A stretch of 64,000 bases of DNA from Haberlea rhodopensis. Lineage: Eukaryota > Streptophyta > Magnoliopsida > Lamiales > Gesneriaceae. The DNA lies in the NCBI GenBank assembly GCA_907163345.1, contig CAJQUN010000457.1:248001-312000 (forward strand). The letters run 5' to 3'. Shown here one piece after another: positions 11,153 to 22,310 of this stretch. How positions within the stretch are numbered: position 1 is the stretch's first letter; the number at the start of each line of letters is the position of its first letter. The position numbers were made by a program, and so were the translations under genes. Below the pieces are notes generated by a model. The model saw nothing but the letters and a program-made list of their open reading frames with translations, made no database searches and was not told the origin of the DNA.

Positions 11153-12675
11153 TGATCGCTTTTATTTTAAACAGTTATTTTTCAGTGTAGCGATTCTATA
11201 CCGCAAGTGCACGGTGTCAAGTTTTAGTATAAGGGTTTAAAAGTAAGGATTGTCATACCCACAGGGACTAGTAGTAATTACCACGTTCGATTAGAATTTC
11301 TATATTTAACCTACGATTATGGAATTATTATCAAACTAAATTGACTTAAGCACAAAAGTTAACCTAACCAGCAGTGATGAATAATTGAAGAGAATTTATA
11401 AACGAATTATCAAGACGTCGGTTCACCCATGTAATCCCCCAAAAGTTGTCTATTAATTAAGATTCAATGTTCTATGTTCTAGGGTGACGAGTTTTCCTAT
11501 TTCATTCGTTATACCTTGGTCCGGTTATAACAAGTCTAACATTAATCTACAATAAATCACTCCCGTGTCTTTATTGAATGATTAATTCCGAAAAATGCTT
11601 TGTGAAAACTACTAGCCTTCGATTTTGGTAAATCTATTGCTATAACACGTGTGCTAGATTTTACTTGGTCCGTCTCAACCTAAAACCCACGGCCTAATTT
11701 ACTACGTCGTATCGTAATCTCCTATGGTCAATTCAATTATGATTACCAAAATCATGCAAAAGGTAGCTAATCTTTTACAAGCATTAAAAACATAAATTAT
11801 GCGCAAAGATCATAGAAATTAAATCAAAACCGTTAATTAACTCAAGGATTCAAACATGGGATCCCATATGTCTTGACACATATCTTAGCCAACAACCATA
11901 ATCAAATTATAATGCAAAAACATGTCTTTAAATAAATTTAACATCACAATCTGAAATAAAAAAATCATCAAATTCAGAAATACAAAGATAACGAGGATGT
12001 GGCTCCGTGCGTCGCTTCGTTCTTTCGTTCCTTGCGTTGCTCTTGCTCTTCAATGATTTGTGGTCTTGCTTTGGATGGAGAAGTGGCTGCTAGGTCTCAG
12101 CAAAAATTGGCCAAAGTACATAAAAATTCGTCCCTAGGTCTGATATATAGGGCAACAATAATTGGGAAGGAGTCCACCTTGAACCAAACATGGAAAGTCT
12201 TTATTTTTCCAAAAACTCTTGCGGCGATCGATCTTCGTTCCCCAGCAATCGATCTTCAATCTCTACTGGACGTGATAGCCAAAATAAACATTTCCGTGAT
12301 CGATCTTCGTTCCCTCACGATCGACCGCGAGTCTTCAATGTATATTGGCGATCGATCGCGAGTTCTTGCCGATCGATCGCCAATGTATTCTGTTCAGCAT
12401 CCATTTTTATGGCTCGGCGATCGATCGCGATGTTATTGCCGATCGATCGCGAGCTGTATAAAATTAATACTTCGAGATTTTAGTCCATTTTCTCACGTCT
12501 TCGCTCGGTTTGGTCCTTTTTCAACATTATTAGCTTATTTCCTCAACTTTTATCCCCTTGGACCTAGATTCCTGAAATACACAAAAATATACCAAAACGC
12601 GTAAAATCATCCAGGAATCAATACGAAAATCAATACAAAAACATAGCAAAATAAGTGTAAAATTCACACTTATCA
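11153..12675 (-). repeat. Athila 5' LTR (right copy)
   Basis: It is the near-identical partner of 769-2292. The ORF at 11,999-12,604 inside it is the same accidental frame seen in the left LTR and is not a gene. Confidence 0.95.
12223..12453. repeat. Palindrome cluster in Athila 5' LTR
   Basis: This matches the cluster at 1841-2070. Some cores have changed by single bases (CAATCGATC, GTGATCGATC, ACGATCGACC), while the two downstream pairs remain perfect. Confidence 0.88.
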
Positions 12676-13790
12676 GTTGTCTGCAAACTTCTTTAAGTTG
12701 TTTGACAGCTTGTCTGTGATCTTCATTCCACTCGAACTTAACATCTTTTTTGAGTAGTGGACTGAACACTTTCCTGTGGTTTGCTAGGTTATTGATGAAC
12801 ATCCCAGCAAAATTAACAACTCCCATAAAACTCTGAAGTTACTTTAAATCCTTGATGTCATCCGGATATCCTTGCACTTTCTCAACAATATGATTATGCA
12901 AGATGATTCCCGGTTCATCGATCTCAATTCCAATGAACTCGATTTGTCTTGTGGCAATTGTCGTCTTCCTTTTGGAGAGCACTAATCCTTCCTTGTAACA
13001 AACATCGGAAAAGATTTCCAAATGTTTAAGATGTTCTTTCATGTTATTTGACGCAATGAGGATATCGTCAATATACACGAACATGAAGCTGAAGTAATCC
13101 TTGAAAAGATTGTCCATCTTCCTTTGATATATCTGGGGAGCATTTACCAATCTCATTGGCATGACATTCCAGATATATTGTCCTTGTGGTGTGAAGAATG
13201 CTGTGAACCTTTTGCTCGCTTCCTCGATCTTAATATTGTAGAATCCAGACTTACAATCAAACTTAGTAAACACTTTGGCATTCATGAGGCTATTTACCAA
13301 ATGTTCTCTGTTTGGGATATAATATCCATCGAATTCCAAGATCTAGTTGATACCTTTGTAATTGATCACCAATCTTGGTTTTCCTCTTTTAATTTCTCCA
13401 TGATTTCGGACAAGAAATCACGGACTGCTGTATGGAGAAACACCTGCTGAGATTAACTTAAGGTCGATGTTCCTTAAGTATCATCTGCATATCTTTCCGA
13501 TCTTCTTGGTTCATGGGGATCAGCTTGTACCTCACGAACTCATACTCTCTTCCAGTTTTCACCTTTAAAGATGTTGTAAGCTAATTTCTATCCCACCATG
13601 CCAGAGGATCCCCATTGTAGTTCATCTGGATCTTCCTTTTAATTCCTCTAGAGTATTCTGCTCTTCGAGGGTAGCTTCAGGTTGCATGGCCTCCTCATGT
13701 GCCTTTTTCAGTAACAGTAGGATGTCTGGATTAGCTTCTTTTTCATCTTCATCCACATCTTCATTCTGTTATCTGAATGACATAACATTT
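12676..13790 (-). pseudogene. Caulimovirid copy 1: reverse transcriptase
   Basis: The viral reverse transcriptase copies the pregenomic RNA into DNA. One long intact stretch (13,339-12,839) covers the RT core: FTKFDCKSGFYNIKIE, a FTPQGQYIWNVMP block, NAPQIYQRKMDNLF and the catalytic YIDD. The thumb and start of RNase H follow at 12,826-12,676 and are then cut by the Athila insertion. The N-terminal RT part (13,790-13,340) is broken by stops. Order and sequence match copy 2 (29,301-30,332). Confidence 0.88.
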
Positions 13791-14400
13791 ATACCACAAA
13801 AATCATTTTATGCTTTTGACAAGTTCATTGTTGTCTAAGTTGAAGAATCATTTCACCAAATTTCTGATGATCCTTCATCTTTGGGTGTCGAAGTTTTCCT
13901 TCATCACCATACTTGCTGCGAAAATTAATGAGAAATTTCCTATGAAATGCTTCCCTTAATCACTGGACAATGATCTTATGATCACAAAGGGTTGTGAAAA
14001 TAAGCCTAATTGTCACGTTCTCTTGTGTAAACCGCTTGAATGTCTGTTGGATATTGTTTCCTAGCAGCAGATCAGCTCTTGTATCATGGAAATAAATAGG
14101 TTTAGTCTTGACTTTGTGCCAGGGGGTACCGCCTGATCCTCCAATTATTATTTCCATCGTCTGGACTCCTTCATTAAGGATAAGAATCCGCTTGGAAAGT
14201 CTCTTCCGGCAATGGCTGGTAATTTCTCACCAAGTTCTTTAGAGAAGATGTCTCTTTTCCCCATGCATATTCCATCTCCTCAATCAATATATGCTGCGAA
14301 ATATTCTGCACGATATTTCTCGTATAACATCCCGACCGAGATGTATATTGAGAATGGATTGATGGTCATCAGATTCTGTTTCTTTTCCCGTCCACCGTGA
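13791..14400 (-). pseudogene. Caulimovirid copy 1: aspartic protease region
   Basis: The clearest piece is 14,157-13,960, with HDTRADLLLGNN, IFTTLCDHKIIVQ and a preceding GGSGGTPWHKVKT. Upstream (about 14,400-14,200) a second Asp-type box is visible only as disrupted sequence aligning with YIDSGAG of copy 2. Frameshifts are frequent. It lies between movement protein and RT, as in copy 2. Confidence 0.7.
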
Positions 14401-15505
14401 ATTTCATTACATCCTCCAATCTTTCCCAATGTTTGTGTTCCTCAAGAACCTCAATCCCAAAAGAATAATCTGTTCTGGGAGTCGTCCTGCTGTCCCATCA
14501 ATTGTGAGATCAATTTCACCAATTTTGAGGTTTCCTTGATATCTACCAACTGTAGGTTGCTCTAAATAATATAGGACATCTCAAGGAAAGATTTTATCCT
14601 TTTATGTAATGTCAAAGATTATTTCAACTTCTCGCCATCCTTCTGGACACTTCAGAACTCCCTTTGTTTTGAAAATATCTGGGATTTTCTGAATCATGCT
14701 TGAGACTGTCCTTTGTTTTTCCCCGGGATAGTTACTGATTAGCATATCCTGTTGAAAAGACATTTGTCTTGGCTCGCTTATAAGGCCCCTGCTTCTGTTC
14801 AAAACAGGCTGGTCTTGTATCATCATGTCGATTTCTCCAATCATCGGAGTATTGATAATATCGGCATTACCGCTTTTGCGAAATCTTCGAAGATTCTGGG
14901 GAGTTCGATGAATTCCTTTCTCAAGAATACTTCTGAATGGTGAGTACTTGAGTGCACGTATGACACCTTGTAGGTGATCGAGTAAGGCATATTCTCTTCT
15001 TTCATCAAATCACTTTGTTTAAAATCTTGATGAAGAGTAAGTACCTTGTTGAAGTTTCGATCTCCCAAATTGTATGCTATTCTGGGATAGATGTTGAAGG
15101 CCATCTTTTCTGCATACAAATTTCCTGCAACTGCTCCCAAACAAGAATTTTAAGGTTCGGGATTCTCTTGTCAAAGATTGCCAGATTAAGTGGCGAATCA
15201 ATTCCTTCCTTGAAAGTTGCCTTGATGATAACTCTAATGGCTCCAATATGAATTCATGAGAGTGTATTAACAACCTCTCTTTTAACCTTGTTCTTAATCT
15301 CCTGAATTTCTCTGTAGGGGATTAACTGCATCTCAATATGGTTTCCCGCGAATTCCATCGGAATCGTAAATTCACCTGTTGTTACCTTATGGATAATCTG
15401 GTTCTTTCTGCTTCGAAGACCAATCATATCCATGGCTTTTTCTATTGCTCCAATTGTAAATCCATCATACATCTGAACCTTTGGCTCTTCTTTTATGATC
15501 CTCAT
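14401..15505 (-). pseudogene. Caulimovirid copy 1: movement protein (30K type)
   Basis: The parts are at 15,505-15,254 (GFTIGAIEKAMDMIGLRSRK), 15,273-15,019, 15,140-14,841 (MGAVAGNLYAEKMAFNIYPRIAY) and 14,844-14,602. They align one after another with the single frame in copy 2 (39,866-39,072). The assignment to the 30K movement-protein superfamily rests on recalled family pattern (an LGAV-type block followed by NLxYGKxxFxxYP). At least four frame changes. Confidence 0.75.
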
Positions 15506-16074
15506 AAGAGTTTTATGAGAAACCGTGGTATGTGATCAAAACCCCGTCGGTTTTTCTCTGATCATGTGTTGAAGGTATTATCCTTCACTCTGATTCTGTA
15601 CTGGATTCAACTCCATTATCAGAATAGATTTCTTCTTCATAGATGCTTCCATTTGAGGTAATATCCACAAATTGATACACATGCACCAAATACTTGAAAT
15701 AATTAGCATCCTCGAACTCCTTGGTATGCTCGAACTGTCTTACTCTTCGGCTTTGGTTCTCTGGACAATCTGTAGAGATATGTCATCTTGCTTCACATAT
15801 CCAGCAGTTACAATCTTTGAAACTCTCATTTGCACGAGTATGAGTGCGTCTGAAAGTCCTCTTCGTCGGTGCTATGCTAGTACTTGGTTGATTAAAAATT
15901 ATTGACGAGGCTCTACTCCTTGTTGGTCCTGGTATTTGCCCGAATCTGTAACTTTGGGCTTTTTGCTTTGACTAGAACTTTATAGGTCTCCGTGAAGACC
16001 TACTTCTTTTTGAACTACTTCCTCGGGCATAAGGATGGCTCCTGTGTTTCTTCATCTTCCGCCTTTGGAGGTAG
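15506..16074 (-). pseudogene. Caulimovirid copy 1: coat-protein C-terminus
   Basis: This is the basic C-terminal part of the coat protein, with a CxCx2C-x4-H-x4-C zinc finger near 15,810-15,770. In this copy the Gly codon before His has become TGA, so the finger is split. The match to copy 2 ends about 16,074 after TGGAGGTAGT. Beyond that point the sequence is unrelated, so the copy is truncated. Confidence 0.72.
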
Positions 16075-16499
16075 TGCATACTATCGAATTAACTAAGCCA
16101 CGAAGTGAGCATGATGTCTTGAACTTCTTGACGGTTCATGTAAACCCAGACAATAGCATCTACACAATAACTTCTCTACCTTTACTTTGATTTTCTCGGT
16201 TGTGCCCGTTTGGCCATGGAACACATCTTGGATTTATAAGTGTTTCAATTAGGCATTCCGTCCTCCACTTACATAGGTGACCTCCTATTAAAAGTATCCT
16301 ACCATACTCCATTTTTTTGAAGTATAGGAATCATTAAAAGTATCAAAATTATCCTCACTACTTTGGTAGGTCTCTAGCACTCTTCATCCTATGAATGATT
16401 TGGAAAAATTTCCCGAGAGCAAACTCAAATTTTCATAATTTAGTTGTCTCATTGAACCAAGATCTTGGGATCTCCAGTCAACAAGGTTGGGTTACCACA

Positions 16500-17374
16500 A
16501 TGAAAATTTATTTTGTCGAGTTTAATCTCATTCATCTTGATAATCCATACACTTGATCTATATTCAATGTTTTTGTCAACGGATCCGCCAAGTTATCATT
16601 TGGTTTCACGTAATCAATTGTGATAACTCCTTAGGGATCAAATGTCTCACTAGATTATGTCTTCGGCAAATATGTCGAGACTTATCATTATTCATATTGT
16701 GTTGTGCTCAAGCAATTTCCAACTGATTCTCACAATGAATTATAATCGCTTATACTAATTTGTCCAACATGGAATATCTTCCACGTAATTACGAAGTCAT
16801 TCCGCTTCTTCCGCAGCTTTGTCTAAAATTAGAAACCACAATCCCATCATGGATCTATTAACTCATGTTTGTTTAGATGATTTACATGACACGATAGCCA
16901 CACCAATGGTAAACACATAACCATATGTGGATTTCAAATCTTCGTATCATATACCCAATTTGTATCATTGTATCCTTCTAATACAACATGATACCCGGAG
17001 TTTCGAATTCTAAACGTTGCAAATTTACAAATCCAAATTCAAGGTTTAACTTCTTGTAAACTTGATTTAAGTGTTATTTCTTATAAAATGTGAAACTATT
17101 AAAAATTCTCAATTTAAATTCTTCATTCAAATTTTAAGCGCAATAACTCCTAGGAAATTCAAGTTCGAGATTACAGACTTGAATTTTAAGCGCAAAGCTT
17201 AAAGAATTTGAAACTAGAATGAGAATTCGCTTTGGAAATTTTCATTCCAAGTATGACATTTGATACACAAATATTCATCATATCAAAATGTTTCGTCAAC
17301 ATTTTCTTCTTCATTTTAATGATATTTATATTGCTTCTCATAATGAGTATATCATGAATAAACAAGCATATCAT
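16500..17374 (-). pseudogene. Copia RT and RNase H remnants
   Basis: Frame 17,374-17,186 reads ICLFIHDILIMRSN, a decayed form of the copia YVDD active-site block in which the first Asp of the pair is His. It is followed by MLTKHFDMMNICVSNVILGMKIS, the usual next block. RNase H traces appear near 16,860-16,560, ending in a PNDNLADPLTK-like segment. Everything else is shifted or stopped. Confidence 0.72.
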
Positions 17375-18060
17375 TATTACATATGTTTCAGTATGTCACA
17401 TTTATCACACTCGTTAACTTTAATTCTTTTTGACAACAAGAGTTTGTGAAAACTTTTCCATGTCATTATGTTGCCGCTTGTTATGACTTACTTTAGTATC
17501 CCCTAACTTTTAAGTATTTGTAGGAAGACTTTCATTCTTTCCACAATCCACAAGGATTTTCGTCATTGCCTACATGTGACACTTAGAATATTGTTGACCA
17601 ATAAAATCCCCCCACCCCACCCCACCCCCAACAATTTTAGGGCAATCTCGAACTTATTAAGATTTCATTGGTGTTCAAACTTTTAGGTTTCAAATTCTAA
17701 TGTTATTAACTTAGAAATCAAAATTCAAGAGTTTATGTCTTGCGAAATTTTTTATTTAAGCGTGCTTTCTTACAAAATTTGAAACTTGAACAAAATCCTC
17801 GTATTCACAATTTGCATTTTAAGTGTACAAACTTAGAAGACTTGAATTCAAGATTTAATTCTCTTGCAAATGCAAACATTAAGCATGAAATGCTTAGATA
17901 ACTCAAATAGAATCAAATGAGAACACCTCATAGTCAAATCAATGTGATTCACAATTTTCATTGTAAGCATACAAACTTAGAAAACTCAAATTCAAGATTT
18001 AAGTTCTTGTAAATTCGAGTATTAAGCGTAAAATGCTTAGAAAACGCAAATAGAATCAAT
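17030..18060. repeat. Degenerate tandem repeat with TTAAGC hairpins
   Basis: A loosely repeated unit of about 100 bases recurs near 17,030, 17,120, 17,700, 17,820 and 17,950. The units share words such as AACTTAGAAAACTCAAATTC, GATTTAAGTTCTTGTAAA and TTAAGCG. Several carry small inverted repeats: TTAAGC-GCAAA-GCTTAA at 17,186-17,202 and TAAGCAT-GAA-ATGCTTA at 17,880-17,896. It occupies the space where copia integrase should be. Confidence 0.5.
17608..17629 (-). other. Canonical G-quadruplex motif
   Basis: The minus strand has four G-runs of 4-6 bases separated by single T loops (on the + strand C6-A-C4-A-C4-A-C5). It sits in otherwise AT-rich copia remnant sequence. Confidence 0.8.
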
Positions 18061-18849
18061 CCACGATTTCTCCATTGCTAATTCAATTGCATAGTTGGTC
18101 TTCAACCTCATTCTTGTGGTGTTTAAACACTTATATGATCTCGTCTTTGCTTCGTAGCAAATAGCCATAACAATATCTTGTGCGACTATAGACAAAATAA
18201 CAGATTACTTTTCACCACCTCTAGTTTGCACAAACATCAATTTGAATTTATTCTAGAGGTTTTGTGTTTTTCCAACAAATGAATGACAGTTTTTGTTAAC
18301 TTAGTCTACACACAAGTTCACACTAGTGTTTTTAAATTAACATTCATAGGAAGCAATAATTTGAACATTTCACATTTGCGTAGCGAATTATAATTACATG
18401 ACTCGAATAGTCATATCATTAATCATAAGACTCAACCACATAAGTATAATGATAAACTGCATTACTTTCAATCGACGAATAATCGTTCGACGAATAATCG
18501 TCATTGCATTTATTTTGAAAGTCCCCACGTATGGAGAATACATTATGTCGAATATAATATTTCAAGCGGTAAGCATTAGATCAGAAAAATCGTCTGACAT
18601 CTTATCATATTCAATTACATTGATATGATTATTGGCTTTGTTCTTATTGTCTATCTTGTCTCGACAATCCTTTACTTTGTGGTTCAGTTTCCATATATGA
18701 ATGAATTTCCCTTAAACCATTTAAAGTTCATTTGTTGTTGCCCATCATGGTTCGTTCTATTCTTTCCATGATCACTTGATTCCACAACATTGGCTCTTGC
18801 ACTCATCTTGTTCATGTTTATTTCCGACTTTATCTTCTTCAATCCTTAG

Positions 18850-19343
18850 TCAAACAATTAAGTCCTCGGTCCCAGTTCCTCCCTCTTGTGTTTCAGATAG
18901 TTTTTGAATTCTTTTCACAACGGATGAAACAATTATTGCAGCAACTTGGAAGGACTCGCTTAGACTCCTTCCTTCCGCATTAATCTCATGCAAGAGTATT
19001 TGAAGTTCTTGCACTTGACTCACTACGGGTTTGGAATCTACCATTTTGAAATCCAAGCATATTCCAAAATTCTTTGCTGTTCGGACTTGACAATACACAT
19101 TGTATAGTGCATCATCAAGGCCATTCATGATATAGTTATCGCATAGGAAATTGCTTTGATTCAATGCGTTTACAGCTGCCATCCTACGAGGATCCGTCTC
19201 TTCTTCGTCAACAGTAGGACGATCATCTTGCAAAACTTTGCCAAATGTAAGTTAGTAAGATAGAAAAGAATATGTTGCCATCTCTTGAAGTATACACCGA
19301 TGAACCTCTGTGTTGCAGGAACATTAGTTAATGTGGATGTCAT
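18850..19343 (-). pseudogene. Copia gag (UBN2-type), internally truncated
   Basis: The start ATG at 19,343 gives MTSTLTNVPATQRF, then VYFKRWQ and FYLTNLHLAKF. After a frameshift near 19,200 it continues AAVNALNQSNFLCDNYIMNGLDDALYNVY, FKMVDSKPVVSQVQELQ and LSESFQVAAIIVSSV. These are hallmarks of the gag of one plant copia clade. The piece between TAKNFGICLD and FKMVDSK is shorter than I expect, so an internal stretch is missing. It ends near 18,850 with no zinc knuckle visible. Confidence 0.8.
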
Positions 19344-19599
19344 TTCTTTACAGAAATATTTCACGAAATTCCTCTTAAGTTGTTTCCATTGTATGGAAAT
19401 CCTTATGCGGTAACTTTATCAAGTCGAGACAAGTGTGATACACTTTGTCCTTAAGAGGAATTTGCCCCGCTCTTGGTGCTTTTGGAATGTGGCAATCATC
19501 TCCCAAGATATAACTGCTTCTTCTTGTGATAGTAGCACACCAAATCACAATATCTACAACCACAAAAATTGCAAACTCTCTTCTTCAAAAACAAGATAT

Positions 19600-20060
19600 G
19601 AATGTGTATGAATGTGCACTTTGATCTTGTTTTTCTCTCTCAAATTGTGGAGTTACTTTTGAAAATCTTATATTAGTTCATCATAGGAATGTTGTATATA
19701 AACTAGGACACATAATGTCGCCAAAAGACATCATTTGGATGCACTAATTCACGAAAAATCGCATCTGCACGCCAAGAGGTACAGCCACTCGAAAAAAACT
19801 GCCAGAAAGGCGCTGGGGCGCTGCATGGGCAACGCTACACTGCCCAAAATTTTTCCCAGCAGTGTTTTACCACCCATAATTTTTCCTTTTTTCCCTCATT
19901 TCCTTTGTTATTTTTTTTTTGCTTAATTTCAATTTATTAAGTCTCTTTTTCCAACATTCTTAACCCACTCTATTATGTGCATTCCATCGCGAACATGAGT
20001 CTCAACCGCACTACATCCACTTAAGAAGTTCATTCAATCTTCTCGGTTGAGCTGGAAGCC
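19600..20060 (-). repeat. Probable copia 5' LTR segment
   Basis: On the minus strand this region precedes the gag leader. It has a TATA-like TTTATATACAAC near 19,705-19,694 and a GC-rich block (19,811-19,836) with CGCTGGGGCG on the + strand, next to ACACTGCCC at 19,837-19,845. Both LTR termini are undefined. Confidence 0.4.
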
Positions 20061-20200
20061 TCGAAGGGCGAGTTACAAAGCAAAGCTGTAATTGTGGACA
20101 TTTTTCACAAAGTTTACGAGCGAAAACTCCACTTTTGATTTTTTTTTTTATCTCTTCATCGATTTTTTATAGAAAAGCAAGGGAATATGCTGAAAAGAAC

Positions 20201-21030
20201 TCGTGCTCTATCTAAGCTTCCAAGATCATTGTCCGGCTATAAATTCTGCAAGATTATTAGGGTTTCCATAAGGTTTCTCTAATAAACGTATCAAGGAAAA
20301 TTACTAGAAGTTTATTAAAAAAATTATTTTTTTGTCAAAAATATAAAATATTCAATATGAATATAGATATTTCTTGTATTCCAAAAATGCAGGTATCAAT
20401 TTAATCTCAAAATGGTTAAATTTTAAGGTAGATTTAACTAGAAAAATATATTTTCAAATAATTAGTTAATAATGTCAATTCTTTACAAAATTATGTTATA
20501 TCAGTTAATTTGGTTTATTGATTCTAAAACAGAAAAGAGTTTGTAAATTGAACTTAATAAATTACATTTTTAAAAAGAATAAGTTATAATTTTCGAAGTA
20601 ATCACTTTCTTAACAAAAGTTTAGCTAAAAATAATGAATACAAAAATTTACTTTCAATTTTTTTAAAAAATTCTAATTTAGATTATTTATTTTGTTAGTT
20701 GAGGCAAAATAAATTGCATATTCAAACTAATAAAAAAATTATATTTAAATAATTTTATATATTCAAATAATCAGTGATTAGAAGATAAAATGATATAAAG
20801 AATTGGGAAAAAATTAAAAGATCCATTTTAAGATCTTTTTTCTGAAAAAAAAATTGTCGTGTTTAATTTTTTGTTTCATATAAGTCATTTATAATTTTTC
20901 ATCAGAAAAACTTAAATTTCCAAAAATTCACATTTCTCTCCTATATTTGAGTTATTACTAAAATAAATATAAATTAATTAGAATAAAAAATAATAAAAAA
21001 AAGGAGTAGACGAAATGCTAATTAGCTAAA
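20201..21030. other. AT-rich intergenic sequence
   Basis: Very AT-rich with many A and T runs. I found no open frame, repeat or RNA gene to report. Confidence 0.5.
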
Positions 21031-22310
21031 CGGGAAATTCCCCCTCCCTCCCTCAAGCAACCGCGCCGCCGTCCCCGCCACCGGTCCACTACGAGAAACT
21101 CGATTAGGTATATTCCAGTTTACATATTGTACCTTGTGAATGTGGGTTTTGGGATAGTAATCAGTTTTAAACGTTGTGAGCTGGCCTGACATGCTTTCTG
21201 TGGGGTTTATATAGGATTATTGGTTGGATTGTTTTTTAAGGTGATTGTTAACATGTTTATACAACAACTAACTTGTTAAAATCCGAATATTTTTTTCAAT
21301 TTCTGGTTTATTTATGCTGTCGATTTGAATGCGTGGATATTACCCTGGTGTTAATTATCAGCTCTGGTTGCCGTTGATTCATGAATCCTCCCATTTGATT
21401 TTTGGCTTCCTGGTAGATTTAAATTGTGATCTGTGTGTTTGTTTGTCTTTCTTGGACATATGCAGATGAACGCAAACTAAATATACAGACATATCCCGAA
21501 TCTTGGTTGATTAGGGTGTTGAATATATTGGTCAGTTTTTTGCATTTTTTTGGCAATATGCATGCACAATGTGCTTTGTTGGTTTAAAGTTTATCTTTAA
21601 GTTGGAGCAGTTTTCTGTAAAAAAATTTGGTTAACCGGCTCGGAACCAAATTTGCTAGTTCTATTCTTTAATTTAGCCAACTGTTCCTAATTTCTTATTA
21701 GCGTGGTCCGCATCTGCTTGGACATTTGTTATGACCAAAATGTAGATTTTATTATGGTTTTTGCAAATGGCCGCTGCTACATTCAAATTCCATTGCCACT
21801 GCCCAAAAACTTATCTTCCCAGGTAAAGCTCTTAGCATTCCTACTTATAGCTGTTTATTACGATTATGGATTTGTTCTTTTAGATGTTTCCATTTAAAAA
21901 CTTATTTCCGCCACCTCACTCCGAGCAGCTTGCCTTAGATTCTCTCTTCATTTTTTTTTTTCAGCTTCTTTCCATATGATTGTTATAATGTTCGTTGGTG
22001 GTGGTGACAAATGACAGCTAGAAGCACAGAAGATAAGATGCTAAGTTGACCTTTATACTAACTTGTTCAGTTAAGTGCTTTTGCTTGTGAGTGACTTTTT
22101 ACCTTTTCTGGCTTTTAAGTTTATTTGAATTTATGGAATGTAATCTATCAGTTCTCTGATTTCGCGGTGGTTGTGGTTCCAACTTTTTTGAGAATTTCGA
22201 AATGGTGCAATTTCTTGATAACTAATTTGGTAAGAATATGGAACAGCATTTATGTGCTAAGATATTTGCTGGATGCTCTGGCGTAACTTTTTCCAATATT
22301 TATCAAAATT
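21031..22310 (+). promoter_or_regulatory. Probable promoter/5' leader of the PPR gene
   Basis: A pyrimidine-rich and GC-rich patch (21,046-21,090, with CCCTCCCTCCCTC) ends in CGATTAG followed by GTATAT at 21,108. This would serve as a 5' splice site. A plausible acceptor TATGCAG lies just before 21,464, and another, TTTTTGCAG, ends at 22,432. T-rich intron-like sequence lies between. A spliced leader is likely, but exon borders are inferred. Confidence 0.45.

Larger units (their letters stand above)
769..12675 (-). mobile_element. Athila-type Ty3/gypsy LTR retrotransposon, complete but mutated
   Basis: The element has two LTRs of about 1.52 kb beginning TGATCG and ending ATCA (+ strand), flanked by the direct repeat GTTGT at 764-768 and 12,676-12,680. 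It is transcribed leftward. In element order it holds LTR, PBS complementary to tRNA-Asp, gag, protease-RT-RNase H-integrase, a third ORF, PPT and LTR. The PBS, the gag sequence, the DLGAS protease box, the FMDD RT box and an extra ORF after integrase all fit the Athila lineage. It is inserted in the RNase H region of pararetrovirus copy 1. Several stops and frameshifts make it non-autonomous. The LTRs differ at only scattered positions by eye, so the insertion is fairly recent. Confidence 0.93.
16075..20200 (-). mobile_element. Decayed Ty1/copia element
   Basis: Recognisable parts on the minus strand are an LTR-like 5' region (roughly 20,060-19,600), gag (19,343-18,850), an RT fragment near 17,374, and an RNase H end near 16,600 with the NDNLADPLTK signature. 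A conserved 3' segment around 16,500-16,440 includes the words CAACCTTGTTGACTGG and CCCAAGATCTTGG, which I recall from copia 3' regions. Protease and integrase cannot be found. Only about 1.5 kb separates gag from RT and it is filled with a degenerate repeat. Ends are approximate and no TSD was found. Confidence 0.7.
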
